This document shows positions 18,701-26,127 of a stretch of DNA of 64,000 bases, piece by piece. A program made the position numbers and the translations under genes. Source of the stretch: Vulcanimicrobium winogradskyi (GTDB lineage: Bacteria > Vulcanimicrobiota > Vulcanimicrobiia > Vulcanimicrobiales > Vulcanimicrobiaceae). Each line of letters starts with the position of its first letter. The first letter of the stretch is position 1. The notes below the pieces were generated by a model. The model did not search any database, was not told where the DNA came from, and saw nothing but the letters and a program-made list of their open reading frames with translations. The DNA lies in NCBI GenBank assembly GCA_003134965.1, contig PLDA01000006.1, forward strand, positions 267,486 to 331,485, given 5' to 3'.

Positions 18701-19465
18701 ACCTCGAACGCGACACCCTCCGTGCTCAGCTCGGGGCAGATTTCGGTCGGCTTGAACCCGGGCACGGTGACAGACACGTTCCAGGTCCGCGTGTGCAGCA
18801 ACAGTGCGGCGACGAATTGCTCTGACGGAAACGCGACCGTGTCGGTGAGTCCGGTGGTCGCGACACCAAGCGTCTCGTCGCTCTCGCCGACGTCGATGAC
18901 GGCGAACGGCCAAACGCAAACACTGACCATCTTTGGCAACTCGTTTGCGTCCGGTGACATCGTGCAGTTCAAGTACACTCAGGGCGCTGGCGCCAACGCC
19001 TGGCACACCTCGAACGCGACGCCCTCCGTGCTCAGCTCGGGGCAGATCTCGGTCGGCTTGAACCCCGGCGCGGTGAGCGACACGTTCCAGGTACGCGTTT
19101 GCAGCAGCAGCGCCGCCACGAATTGCTCTGACGGCAACGCGACCGTGACGGTCAGTCCAGCGGTGGTGACGCCGAGCGTTTCGTCGCTCTCGCCCACGTC
19201 GATGACGGCGAACGGCCAAACGCAAACACTGACCATCTTTGGCAACTCGTTTGCGTCCGGTGACATCGTGCAGTTCAAGTACACTCAGGGCGCTGGCGCC
19301 AACGCCTGGCACACCTCGAACGCGACACCTTCCGTGCTCAGCTCGGGGCAGATTTCGGTCGGCTTGAACCCCGGCACGGTGAGCGACACGTTCCAGGTAC
19401 GCGTTTGCAGCAGCAGCGCCGCCACGAATTGCTCCGACGGCAATGCGACCGTGTCGGTCCATTAA
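15707..19465 (+). CDS. Large surface lipoprotein: tectonin-like repeats, CHAP amidase domain, seven 102-aa Ig-like repeats
   Basis: The 1252-aa protein starts with a lipoprotein signal (ISLGLLLIAAGC, lipid-acceptor Cys22). Residues ~75-320 form tectonin/propeller-like repeats of the type W-x-LPGGAI-x-VA-x-DGSVWV. A CHAP-type domain (~340-535) follows, with a likely nucleophile Cys398 in EWECVELSMR, His476 in YGHTSVVTG and the PGDIIQYGDG strand; such domains cut peptidoglycan peptides. From residue ~540 to the end are seven repeats of about 102 aa, each starting like PSVSSLSPTSMTANGQTQTL and containing a cysteine pair (VRVCSSSAATNCSDG). They resemble IPT/TIG-type beta sandwiches. The last repeats are nearly identical at DNA level. 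It is probably an outer-membrane-anchored, surface-exposed adhesin or cell-wall hydrolase. It is monocistronic. Confidence 0.8.
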   Translation: MQATVSLFRGISLGLLLIAAGCGGRASHIMPSTRVAVPTAMSVSPGSIRPPAMVKTERLPSSVMTSFRSTRSAIAPVGWSQLPGGAIVAATSPDGSVWVLSSLGSGPDRSIWHYANGTWTNVPGAAMRIAVGPDGTPWVVNSAGSIYSFDGTTWNGIAGGASDISVGADGSVYVISNQGGNPYGRGIWRFAGGAWTQMPGAAVRVAASWDTGSYTGGLSPGGIWVVNAGNSIFYYSPSTGFVQVPGAAIEVAPTIIGGIFALGYLQNADGSYPIYYYDLSSTTWTVQPGAAVSLSSNSASTVYAIGVAGGIYKGSVSTGGFGGGASLPAPPWWNDSAGVSHLCDSFHNSNSKPLPDPGAVYLGVRACGPLPLDKIQKDLSVTFTGFGNSPNQALEWECVELSMRFMYIAYRIPVYGADGFDIATNYRGPVLAKIPNNGMGPLPVPGDIIQYGDGNSVSSTKVPNCDVVVPKCNYGHTSVVTGASIPSIGKGTIYVMEQNNSSTGVNMLSVENGVVTGRPYGITAWLHQAGTNTIVGPNPTPLVSSLSPTSMTANGQAQTLVISGNSFAAGDVVQFKWGQGLGANTWNPSNAMPTVNNPNQIAVSMNPGNVSDVIDVRVCSNGAATACSDGLVNVVVSAPSSGVPTVSSVSPSSVNANGQAQVLTINGNSFAAGDVVEFEWGQGLGAGSWHLSNATPNVVNASQITVSMNPGTVSDTIFVRICTDSTSTSCSDGSKNVVVTTSGGGGSPTVSSVSPTQMFANGQQQTLTINGSSFAAGDIVQFKWGQGAGANVWNTSNATPQINSPNQISVGLNPGTVSDNINVRVCSSSAATNCSDGAASVLVIPPDFLPTVSSISPTSMLANGQTQTLTIYGSSFASGDIVQYKFTQGAGANSWNTSNATPSVLSSGQISVGLNPGTVSDTFQVRVCSSSAATNCSDGNATVSVSPAAVTPSVSSLSPTSMTANGQTQTLTIFGSSFASGDIVQYKYTQGAGANSWNTSNATPSVLSSGQISVGLNPGTVTDTFQVRVCSNSAATNCSDGNATVSVSPVVATPSVSSLSPTSMTANGQTQTLTIFGNSFASGDIVQFKYTQGAGANAWHTSNATPSVLSSGQISVGLNPGAVSDTFQVRVCSSSAATNCSDGNATVTVSPAVVTPSVSSLSPTSMTANGQTQTLTIFGNSFASGDIVQFKYTQGAGANAWHTSNATPSVLSSGQISVGLNPGTVSDTFQVRVCSSSAATNCSDGNATVSVH
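17325..19462 (+). repeat. Seven tandem ~306-bp repeats within the lipoprotein gene
   Basis: The coding repeats have a 306-bp period towards the 3' end (for example matching blocks at 18618, 18924 and 19230). The first three copies have diverged, while the last two are almost identical over long stretches. This indicates recent duplication or gene conversion, and the copy number may vary between strains. Confidence 0.88.
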
Positions 19466-19516
19466 CCGCAGCCGAACGTGGCGGGAGGTACCTGTCCTCG
19501 CGGACGGGGCCTCTCG

Positions 19517-20743
19517 TTAGCTGAATGCGCTTTCGCCGGTGATCGCTTGGCCGAGGATCAGGGTGTGGACTTCGCTCGTGCCTTCGTAGGTCAGCACGCT
19601 TTCGAGGTTGTTCATGTGCCGGATCACCGGGTATTCCAGGGTGATTCCGCTCGCGCCCAGGATCGTGCGCGCCTCGCGGCAGATCGCCAGCGCTTCGCGC
19701 ACGTTGTTGAGCTTGCCGAACGAGACGTGCGAGGAGTGGGCATTGCCGGCATCCTTGAGCCGTCCGACGTGCAGCGCGACCAGCAGCCCTTTGTTGATCT
19801 CCAGCATCATGTTGACGAGCTTCTCCTGCGTCAACTGGAACGCCGCGATCGGTTTGTCGAACTGCACGCGCGTCTTCGCGTATTCGAGCGCGCTCTCGTA
19901 GCACGCGCGCGCCGCGCCGAGCGCGCCCCACACGATACCGTAGCGCGCTTCGTTCAGGCACGACAGCGGACCGCGCAGCCCCTTGACGTTCGGCAGCATC
20001 GCGTCGGCCGGTAGCCGGCAGTCCTCGAGACTCAGCTCCGACGTGATCGAGGCGCGCAGCGAGAGCTTCTTCTCGATGTTGCGCGTCGAGAAACCCTTGG
20101 TGCCTTTCGGCACGACGAAACCGCGGATCGTCCCACCGCTCTTGCCGTCCTCCGCATCGGCCTTCGCCCACACGATCGCGACGTCGGCGATGCCGCCGTT
20201 GGTAATCCACGCTTTCGAGCCGTTCAGCACGTAGTCCGAGCCGTCGCGCCGCGCGGTCGTGCGCATTCCGCCCGGGTCGCTGCCGAAATCCCACTCGGTC
20301 AGGCCGAAACAGCCGATCGCATCGCCGGTCGCCATGCGGGGCAGCCACGTCGTCTTCTGCTCTTCCGAACCGTGCGCCCAGATCGCGTACATTGCGAGCG
20401 AGCCCTGCACCGAGACGAACGAGCGGAATCCCGAGTCGCCGGCTTCGAGCTCGAGACACGCGAGGCCGTACGCAACGGCGGTCGTCCCCGTGCAGCCGTA
20501 GCCGTGCAGATGCATCCCGAGCAGCCCGAGGTCGCCGAGTTCCTTCGCCATCGCGCGCGGGAAGGTATGGTCCTCGAACCACTCGGCGATGTTCGGAAGG
20601 ACGCGATCGCGCACGAACGCGCGGACCGTATCGCGGATCAGGCGCTCGTCATCGTGGAGAAGTGCGTCGATCCCGAGGAAGTCGGTCGGCGAGGGCGCCG
20701 GCACGTTCGCTCGGTGCGTGCCCGGCGTGGCGGTTGTGGTCAT
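19517..20743 (-). CDS. Acyl-CoA dehydrogenase, glutaryl-CoA dehydrogenase-like
   Basis: This 408-aa flavoprotein has the family blocks in order: FVSVQGSLAMYAIWAHGSEEQK, FGLTEWDFGSDPGGMRTTA (substrate/FAD-binding loop), VLNGSKAWITNG, LNEARYGIVWGALGAARACYE and MNNLESVLTYEGTSEVHTLI, the last with the catalytic-base Glu (TSE). The combination DFGSDPGGM and the R-Y-G-I-V-W-G-A-L-G block points to glutaryl-CoA dehydrogenase rather than a fatty acyl enzyme. That enzyme makes crotonyl-CoA from glutaryl-CoA in Lys/Trp catabolism. ATG 20743 gives the family length. It is the last gene of a minus-strand operon with two small membrane-related proteins. Confidence 0.88.
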   Translation of the reverse strand: MTTTATPGTHRANVPAPSPTDFLGIDALLHDDERLIRDTVRAFVRDRVLPNIAEWFEDHTFPRAMAKELGDLGLLGMHLHGYGCTGTTAVAYGLACLELEAGDSGFRSFVSVQGSLAMYAIWAHGSEEQKTTWLPRMATGDAIGCFGLTEWDFGSDPGGMRTTARRDGSDYVLNGSKAWITNGGIADVAIVWAKADAEDGKSGGTIRGFVVPKGTKGFSTRNIEKKLSLRASITSELSLEDCRLPADAMLPNVKGLRGPLSCLNEARYGIVWGALGAARACYESALEYAKTRVQFDKPIAAFQLTQEKLVNMMLEINKGLLVALHVGRLKDAGNAHSSHVSFGKLNNVREALAICREARTILGASGITLEYPVIRHMNNLESVLTYEGTSEVHTLILGQAITGESAFS

Positions 20744-20753
20744 ACCGCCGGTT

Positions 20754-21215
20754 TCAGCGGTCCGGCACCGCATCCCCCGGCGGGCCGGCTTCGAGGACGT
20801 CCAACCTGAAGCAGCTCGGCCCGGCCGGATGCCGCTCGAATCCGACGACCGTGTCGATCGTGCCTTCGCCCGCGAGCGCGAACGTCGCGCACAGCCGAAA
20901 CCGCCGCGCATCGTCGCGGAGATACCGGTACACCGCGCCGGTCGCGGGGTCGCGCGTCGCATCGGAACCATCCGACCGCAAGGCGCGGAGATCGTGCGGC
21001 AGCGCAGGGGGCAGCAGCGGCGATCGCGACGGCCCGGCGGTCGCGTAACGGATACGCAGTCGCTGCGCGACCCGCTCGAGATCGTCGCTGCGCTGGCGAT
21101 CGAAGGCTTGGGCACGCGCGTGCTGGGGCGAACCGACGAGCGAGCACCCCGCGATCACGCCGGCCGCGACGAGCACGCACGCGGTCAGCGTGCCGATCTT
21201 CTCGGTGGTCGTCAC
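20754..21215 (-). CDS. Putative lipoprotein of unknown function, 153 aa
   Basis: The N-terminus is TTTEKIGTL, a hydrophobic run TACVLVAAGVIAGC (lipobox-like, Cys24) and SLVGSPQH, so a lipoprotein or membrane anchor is likely. The rest is polar, with two cysteines (RLCATFAL, PSCFRLD), and I do not recognise a family. It starts at a GTG that overlaps the stop of the DUF5671 gene by 4 bases (GTGA) and ends 10 bases before the acyl-CoA dehydrogenase start. All three genes therefore form one transcription unit. Confidence 0.65.
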   Translation of the reverse strand: MTTTEKIGTLTACVLVAAGVIAGCSLVGSPQHARAQAFDRQRSDDLERVAQRLRIRYATAGPSRSPLLPPALPHDLRALRSDGSDATRDPATGAVYRYLRDDARRFRLCATFALAGEGTIDTVVGFERHPAGPSCFRLDVLEAGPPGDAVPDR

Positions 21216-21865
21216 TCGGCGTTCGCGGGGCGCAGCGTGCGCAGGTAGTAGGCGAAGACACCGCCGCCCAGGCCGATGACCACGATCGTGTTCAAAATGA
21301 ACTGCGTGGTCAGCTCGCCCTGCAAGAACGCGCTGACGAAGAAGATTCCGTCGCTGAGCATAATCAAACCGGCGATCACGAGCGCGGCGTGCGTGAGCCA
21401 CGCACGGATCCCCGAGTCGAAGGCGTCCGGACGGCGGCGCAGCTCGCCCGCGATGAGCCGGCCGATCACGAGGAAGCATGGGAACGCGACGATCAGCGTC
21501 GCGAGCTGCCAGCTGACGTCGTAGACGACCGAATGGCCGTAGACGGGATGCGCCGCATCCGGGAACCGGCGTGCGATCAGCTCGATGAAGATCCGGCCGA
21601 GCGCCACGGTCCAGAATCCCAGCGTGATGAAGTTCAGCAGATACAGGAATGCTTCACGCGCTTGCTCGCCGCGGCCGCTGCGGCTCGGCGGCGCGACCCC
21701 GAGCAACTCGCCGTAGTATGCCGAAAGGCTGGCGTAGATGCGCCGCTCCGACCAGCCGTTCTGGCGCAAGAGCGCGACGAGGGCGTCATCGGGAACCGAT
21801 CGACTCTTGGCCGTTCGAACGAAGCCGTCGAGGTCGCCGACGGTGGAGATGCCGATAGTCGCCAT
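21212..21865 (-). CDS. DUF5671-domain membrane protein
   Basis: This 217-aa protein has a soluble N-terminal helical part (FVRTAKSRSVPDDALVALLRQ, NGWSERRIYASLSAYY) that looks like a small regulatory helix bundle. It then has about four membrane helices starting with EAFLYLLNFITLGFWTVALG, the signature of DUF5671. The function of the family is unknown. It is the first gene of the operon with the lipoprotein and acyl-CoA dehydrogenase, and divergent from the Uma2 gene with 109 bases between them. Confidence 0.72.
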   Translation of the reverse strand: MATIGISTVGDLDGFVRTAKSRSVPDDALVALLRQNGWSERRIYASLSAYYGELLGVAPPSRSGRGEQAREAFLYLLNFITLGFWTVALGRIFIELIARRFPDAAHPVYGHSVVYDVSWQLATLIVAFPCFLVIGRLIAGELRRRPDAFDSGIRAWLTHAALVIAGLIMLSDGIFFVSAFLQGELTTQFILNTIVVIGLGGGVFAYYLRTLRPANAE

Positions 21866-21974
21866 GCGTTGATGATAGGCAATGGCGTTCAGGTGCGGCG
21901 TCCGTAGTTCTACGGATAGACCGGAGACCGCGTCCTTGTTCGCGCCTCAGGACGCGTGATAGGCTCGGTGTGAG

Positions 21975-22541
21975 ATGGTTAGCACACCGATTCCCCGCTG
22001 GCTCGCGAAACTGGACGAAGAGAAACCGTACCTCGACGTCCTCGACGGCGAGACACAGCCCGACGTGAGCCCTTATCGTCCGCACGGGCGACTCGCGGTC
22101 CGTATCGGTGCGCAGCTCGACGAATGGGCCGGCGAGCATGGTTCAGTGGGAGCGGAGGTACGCTTCTACTTCCTACGCCCAGACGGCAAGTGGTCGTCGC
22201 TTCTCCCCGACGTCGACTACATGTCCTACGCCCGCTTGCCGTCAAGCATGGACGATGAGTCTCAACGGCCGCGGATCGCGCCTGACTTGGCGGTGGAGAT
22301 CATGTCGCCCGGCGATCGTCCGGGGCGTCTACGTCGAAAAGTCGAGATCTATCTCGAGTTCGGCGCGCGCGTCGTGATGGTCGTGCATCCAATAAAACGC
22401 CGCGTAGTGCTCCATCGCGCGAACGGTACCGTCGAAGAGCGCGATGCGCGCGGTGCGTGGGCGCTCGAACCCTTCGACGGTCTGGTCCTCGACTGGGAGA
22501 AGATTTACCGCGGAATTACGCTGCCAGACGCTTCTCGCTGA
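21975..22541 (+). CDS. Uma2-family (PD-(D/E)XK fold) protein
   Basis: This 188-aa protein shows the acidic PDVDYMSYARLP segment, then APDLAVEIMSPGDRPGRLRRKVEIYLEFG and ARVVMVVHPIKRRVVLH. This is the D-(x)n-E-x-K arrangement of Uma2 proteins, a restriction-endonuclease-like family common in cyanobacteria and other phyla and often found in many copies. A nuclease role is predicted from the fold but not established. It is monocistronic; the CPBP gene starts 79 bases downstream. Confidence 0.85.
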   Translation: MVSTPIPRWLAKLDEEKPYLDVLDGETQPDVSPYRPHGRLAVRIGAQLDEWAGEHGSVGAEVRFYFLRPDGKWSSLLPDVDYMSYARLPSSMDDESQRPRIAPDLAVEIMSPGDRPGRLRRKVEIYLEFGARVVMVVHPIKRRVVLHRANGTVEERDARGAWALEPFDGLVLDWEKIYRGITLPDASR

Positions 22542-22620
22542 GCTCCTCGAGGCTCTTGCCGTCGGGCGCAGCGCACCCTTTTGCATCACTCGATCCGGAC
22601 GCGAGTACGTGCAGGTTAGC

Positions 22621-23295
22621 ATGCCAAGCGACACTGCCGCCGCTCTGCGAGGATTCGGCCCGCTCGGAATCCTCGCGATCGTCCTCATCCTGGCGGCCGG
22701 GAACCTCCCCGTCGACAGCGTCGTCGTCGTCCCCGCGGGCGGCCTCCTGGTGCTCCTCTGGGCTCGACTGTCACAGACTCCATGGCGAGAGATCGGCTAC
22801 GTGCGGCCGAGAAGCTGGATCGCCGACTTGGTTCTCGGCGTCGCGTTGGGCTGCGCGCTCAAGCTCGTGACGAAGGCGGTGGTGATGCCGCTGATCGGCG
22901 CCGACCCCGTCAATCACGCGTACCACTCTCTGGCCGGTAACACCGCCATGCTCCCGTTCGCCGTCTCCGCCATGCTGGCCGCCGGCTTCGGCGAGGAGAC
23001 CGTCTTCCGGGGCTTCCTGTTCGAGCGCCTCGTCAAGCTCCTCGGTTCAGGCGCCGGCTCGAAGGCCGCGATCGTCCTCGCCACCACCGCGCTGTTCGCG
23101 CTCCTCCACTACCCGGATCAGGGGCTCGCCGGCGTCGAACAGGCGACCGTCACCGGACTCACGTTCGGGACGATCTTCGCGTTCACGGGCCGCCTCTGGC
23201 TGCTGATGTGCGCGCATGCCGCCTACGACCTGGCCGCGCTCGCGATCATCTACTGGAACCTCGAGCCCAGCGTGGCGCACCTGATCTTCAAATGA
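22621..23295 (+). CDS. CPBP-family intramembrane metalloprotease
   Basis: This 224-aa membrane protein has about six helices. All three ABI/CPBP motifs are intact: EETVFRG (Glu125, Glu126, Arg130), FALLHYP (His163) and CAHAAYD (His199, Asp203). The family includes CAAX-type prenyl proteases and bacteriocin self-immunity proteins, and the substrate here is unknown. The ATG at 22621 is chosen because the frame further upstream overlaps the Uma2 gene. No strong ribosome-binding site is seen. Confidence 0.85.
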   Translation: MPSDTAAALRGFGPLGILAIVLILAAGNLPVDSVVVVPAGGLLVLLWARLSQTPWREIGYVRPRSWIADLVLGVALGCALKLVTKAVVMPLIGADPVNHAYHSLAGNTAMLPFAVSAMLAAGFGEETVFRGFLFERLVKLLGSGAGSKAAIVLATTALFALLHYPDQGLAGVEQATVTGLTFGTIFAFTGRLWLLMCAHAAYDLAALAIIYWNLEPSVAHLIFK

Positions 23296-23316
23296 ACTGG
23301 GCCTGAGCGAGGCCGT

Positions 23317-23457
23317 CTAGGCGAACGTGTCGACGATCGTGCCGAGGTCGTTGTCCCCATCCGCATCCGGATCCCGAGCCGTAATCGGGCCAATGTACGG
23401 CGGCAGCGCAAGCGTCTGAACCGGAGCGGTCGACAACGCGGAGACCGGCACAATCAT
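23317..23457 (-). CDS. Putative small protein, 46 aa, acidic Asp/Asn-rich C-terminus
   Basis: The ATG at 23457 has a good AGGAG 6 bases upstream on the minus strand. The peptide starts MIVPVSALSTAPVQTLALPP and ends with an acidic motif, DPDADGDNDLGTIVDTFA, that resembles a calcium-binding loop. Small proteins with a Pro-rich start and a D-x-D-G-D-x-D tail followed by a short hydrophobic end are familiar from other bacterial genomes, without known function. It is too short for standard callers. The ribosome-binding site and the motif make it plausible, but it is unproven. Confidence 0.5.
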   Translation of the reverse strand: MIVPVSALSTAPVQTLALPPYIGPITARDPDADGDNDLGTIVDTFA

Positions 23458-23493
23458 GCATGTCTCCTACCCGTACCGGCCGACCACTCCCCA

Positions 23494-23517
23494 CCCTTCG
23501 ACAAGCTCAGGGTGACA
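23494..23517 (+). repeat. Interspersed repeat copy 2
   Basis: CCCTTCGACAAGCTCAGG followed by GTGACA lies between the small minus-strand gene and the S10-operon promoter. It is the GGGTGACA variant of the family. Confidence 0.85.
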
Positions 23518-23567
23518 TCGAGGTTGAACGAACGCCGGGCCCCGTGGAACGCCAGGCCGCCCCGAGC

Positions 23568-23596
23568 TTGACGTCGTGCGGAAAGGTCGGTACACT
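23568..23596 (+). promoter_or_regulatory. Sigma70-type promoter of the S10-spc operon
   Basis: TTGACG and TACACT are spaced by 17 bases, about 75-100 bases ahead of rplC. It replaces the upstream promoter normally located before rpsJ, which here belongs to another operon. Confidence 0.75.
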
Positions 23597-23697
23597 ATCC
23601 CGGTTGTGGTCCGCGACGCGGGCGCCTTTTCGGCGTCCGCGGCGAAGGTGTAGATGATACGCCAGGATCCGTGGATATCCGTAAGGGATCGATCAAC

Positions 23698-24330
23698 GTG
23701 AAGAACATCATCGGCCGCAAGGTCGGGATGACCAGCGTGTTCACGGAAGACGGCCGGAGCGTTCCGGTCACCGTGATCCAAGCTGGTCCGTGCACCGTGG
23801 TACAAAAGAAGACGAAAGAGACCGACGGCTACGAAGCCGTCGCGCTGGCGTTCGGCGACGTCAAACCGTCGCGGCTGACCAAAGCGCTCCAGGGACACTA
23901 CAAGAAGGCCGGACTCGCGCCCAAGCGCGACATCCGCGAGTTCCGCACGGGGATCGAGGGCGTCGAACTGGGCGCGACGATCACCGTCGACGGTTTCGCG
24001 CAGGGCGATCGCGTCGACGTCCAAGGGATCTCGAAGGGCCACGGCTTCGCCGGCGGCATCAAGCGCCACAATTTCTCCGGCGGCGGTGCGAGCCACGGCT
24101 CGATGATCCATCGTCAGCCCGGTTCGAACGGCGACACCAACGCCGGCCACACCCCCAAGGGTAGCCGCCGTCCGGGCCACTACGGCGTCGACCGCATCAC
24201 GCATCAAAACCTCGAAGTCGTCCGCGCCGACACGGAGCGGAATCTGCTGCTGGTGCGCGGCCCGGTGCCGGGCCCGAAGAATGGCCTCGTCATCGTGCAG
24301 CTGTCCGTCAAGACGAAGGTGACCGCATAA
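23698..24330 (+). CDS. rplC: 50S ribosomal protein L3
   Basis: This 210-aa early-assembly 23S-binding protein begins MKNIIGRKVGMTSVFTEDGR when started at the GTG at 23698. That matches the family start, and AAGGGA lies 9 bases upstream. An in-frame GTG at 23671 would add nine residues. The conserved HGFAGGIKRHNFSGGGASHGS and GHYGVDRIT segments are present; the Gln modified in E. coli L3 lies near the latter motif. The stop overlaps the rplD ATG by one base (TAATG). Confidence 0.95.
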   Translation: MKNIIGRKVGMTSVFTEDGRSVPVTVIQAGPCTVVQKKTKETDGYEAVALAFGDVKPSRLTKALQGHYKKAGLAPKRDIREFRTGIEGVELGATITVDGFAQGDRVDVQGISKGHGFAGGIKRHNFSGGGASHGSMIHRQPGSNGDTNAGHTPKGSRRPGHYGVDRITHQNLEVVRADTERNLLLVRGPVPGPKNGLVIVQLSVKTKVTA

Positions 24331-24989
24331 TGGCGCAGGTGATCGACGCGCAGGGCAAGGTCGTGCGCGAACAAGAGACGCCCGCTGCGTTCAGCGGTTC
24401 GACCGACGGTAAGGCCAACGCGATCTATCGCGCGGTCTTCCGCGAGCTGGCCAACCCGCGCGCCGGTACCGCTTCGACGAAGAAGCGCGACGAAGTGCGC
24501 GGCGGCGGCCGCAAGCCGTGGCGCCAGAAGGGGACCGGTCGCGCCCGCCAGGGTTCGATCCGTTCGCCGCAGTGGGCGCACGGCGGTGTGGTCTTCGGAC
24601 CGCAGCCGCGCTCGTACGTCTCGAGCCTCAACAAGAAGGAACGCCGCGCCGCAATGCGCGCCGCGCTTTCGGACAAGTACCAGAGCGGCGGCGTGACCGT
24701 CCTCGACACGACGAAGTTCGACGTGTCGAAGACGAAGGGGCTCGCCACGCTGCTGTTCGGTTCGCCGAAGGCCGCGAAGGACGGGGCGCGCACGCTGGTC
24801 GTGTTCGCGACGGACGAGCTGGCGACGGTCGGCGCGTCGCTGCGCCGCACGGGCCGCAATCTCGAGCGTGTGACGGTGACCCACACCGGTGAGCTCGACG
24901 TGAAGGACGTGGTCGGCTACGGCCGGCTCGTGATCACCACCGCCGCGCACGAAGCCCTGTCGGCGAAATTCTCCGGAGAGAACAAGTAA
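24330..24989 (+). CDS. rplD: 50S ribosomal protein L4
   Basis: The 219-aa protein has the exit-tunnel loop GGGRKPWRQKGTGRARQGSIRS, PQWAHGGVVFGPQPRSY and the C-terminal Rossmann-like part ending EALSAKFSGENK. It overlaps rplC and rplW by one base each (TAATG junctions). L4 can act as an operon repressor in E. coli, but the corresponding leader is not recognisable here, since rpsJ and its leader are detached. Confidence 0.97.
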   Translation: MAQVIDAQGKVVREQETPAAFSGSTDGKANAIYRAVFRELANPRAGTASTKKRDEVRGGGRKPWRQKGTGRARQGSIRSPQWAHGGVVFGPQPRSYVSSLNKKERRAAMRAALSDKYQSGGVTVLDTTKFDVSKTKGLATLLFGSPKAAKDGARTLVVFATDELATVGASLRRTGRNLERVTVTHTGELDVKDVVGYGRLVITTAAHEALSAKFSGENK

Positions 24990-25297
24990 TGGAAGCCCGC
25001 GATATCATCATTGCGCCGCTGATCTCCGAGAAGTCGATGGCGGGCACGGTCGCGCAGCAGTACACCTTCGAGGTGAACCCGCATGCGACGAAGACGCAGA
25101 TCAAGTCCGCGGTCGCCGAGATCTTCGGCGTGACCGTGCTCAAGATCAACACCATCAAGATCGGCGGGAAGAAGAAGAACTTCGCGCGCCGCGGCAAGCG
25201 CTCCAGCGGGCTGCAGTCCGACTGGAAAAAAGCCATCGTCACCATCGCTCCGGGGCAAAAGATCGCTCTCGGCGGCGTGAACTACTTCGAGCAATAA
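24989..25297 (+). CDS. rplW: 50S ribosomal protein L23
   Basis: This 102-aa exit-site protein is the docking point for trigger factor and SRP. It shows the family pattern APLISEKSM, YTFEVNPHATKTQIKSAVAEIFGVTV and a basic loop KKKNFARRGKRSSG. It lies between rplD and rplB with minimal spacing. Confidence 0.96.
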   Translation: MEARDIIIAPLISEKSMAGTVAQQYTFEVNPHATKTQIKSAVAEIFGVTVLKINTIKIGGKKKNFARRGKRSSGLQSDWKKAIVTIAPGQKIALGGVNYFEQ

Positions 25298-25298
25298 G

Positions 25299-26126
25299 AT
25301 GGCTGTTAAAAAGTATAAACCGACCAGCGCTGCCCGCCGCTTCATCACGACCGCCGACTTCAGCGAGATCACGAAGAAGGATCCCGAGAGATCGCTGATC
25401 GAGGTTCGCAAGAAGCACTCGGGCCGCAACAACAACGGCCATATCACGACGCGCCACAAAGGCGGCGGCTACCGCAAGCAGTACCGCATCGTCGACTTCA
25501 AGCGCTCCAAGGACGGGATCCCGGCCAAGGTGGCAGCGATCGAGTACGACCCGAACCGCACCGCACGGCTCGCGCTGCTGCACTATCGCGACGGCGAGAA
25601 GCGCTACATCCTCGCGCCCGCGCTGCTCAAGGTCGGTGATTCGGTCGAGTCAGGCCCGGCCGCGGACATCAAGACCGGCAACGCGCTTCCGCTCAGCAAC
25701 ATCCCGCTCGGCACGGTGATCCACAACATCGAGCTGCAGCCTGGACAAGGCGGGAAGCTCGTCCGCTCGGCCGGCGGTGCCGCGCAGCTGATGGCAAAGG
25801 AAGGCGACTACGCGCAGGTGCGCATGCCGTCGGGCGAGGTGCGTCGCATCCTGGTCGTCTGCCGCGCCACGATCGGCCAGCTCGGCAATCTCGACCACGA
25901 GAACGAGATCATCGGCAAGGCCGGCCGCCAGCGCCACCTCGGGAAGCGCCCGTCGGTGCGCGGTATCGCGATGAACCCCGTCGATCACCCGCACGGCGGC
26001 GGCGAGGCACGCTCGACCTCGGGTCGTCCACCGACGACGCCTTGGGGCCAGATGACGATGGGCAAGAAGACGCGCCGCAACAAGCGCACCACCAAGATGA
26101 TCGTTCGGAAACGGAAGAGCAAGTAG
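25299..26126 (+). CDS. rplB: 50S ribosomal protein L2
   Basis: This 275-aa protein lies close to the peptidyl-transferase centre. Conserved blocks are KKHSGRNNNGHITTRHKGGG, KVAAIEYDPNRTARLALLHY, GNALPLSNIPLGT and the C-terminal RGIAMNPVDHPHGGGEARS with its essential His. It is of normal length; the basic tail ends RKRKSK. Confidence 0.98.
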   Translation: MAVKKYKPTSAARRFITTADFSEITKKDPERSLIEVRKKHSGRNNNGHITTRHKGGGYRKQYRIVDFKRSKDGIPAKVAAIEYDPNRTARLALLHYRDGEKRYILAPALLKVGDSVESGPAADIKTGNALPLSNIPLGTVIHNIELQPGQGGKLVRSAGGAAQLMAKEGDYAQVRMPSGEVRRILVVCRATIGQLGNLDHENEIIGKAGRQRHLGKRPSVRGIAMNPVDHPHGGGEARSTSGRPPTTPWGQMTMGKKTRRNKRTTKMIVRKRKSK

Positions 26127-26127
26127 C

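Noticed and set aside
17325..19462. CRISPR-like regular repeats
   Set aside because: The 306-bp units are contiguous coding repeats without unique spacers, so this is not a CRISPR array.
22444..22620. Upstream extension of the CPBP protease
   Set aside because: It overlaps the Uma2 gene in another frame and lacks membrane-protein character; the ATG at 22621 gives a complete family member.
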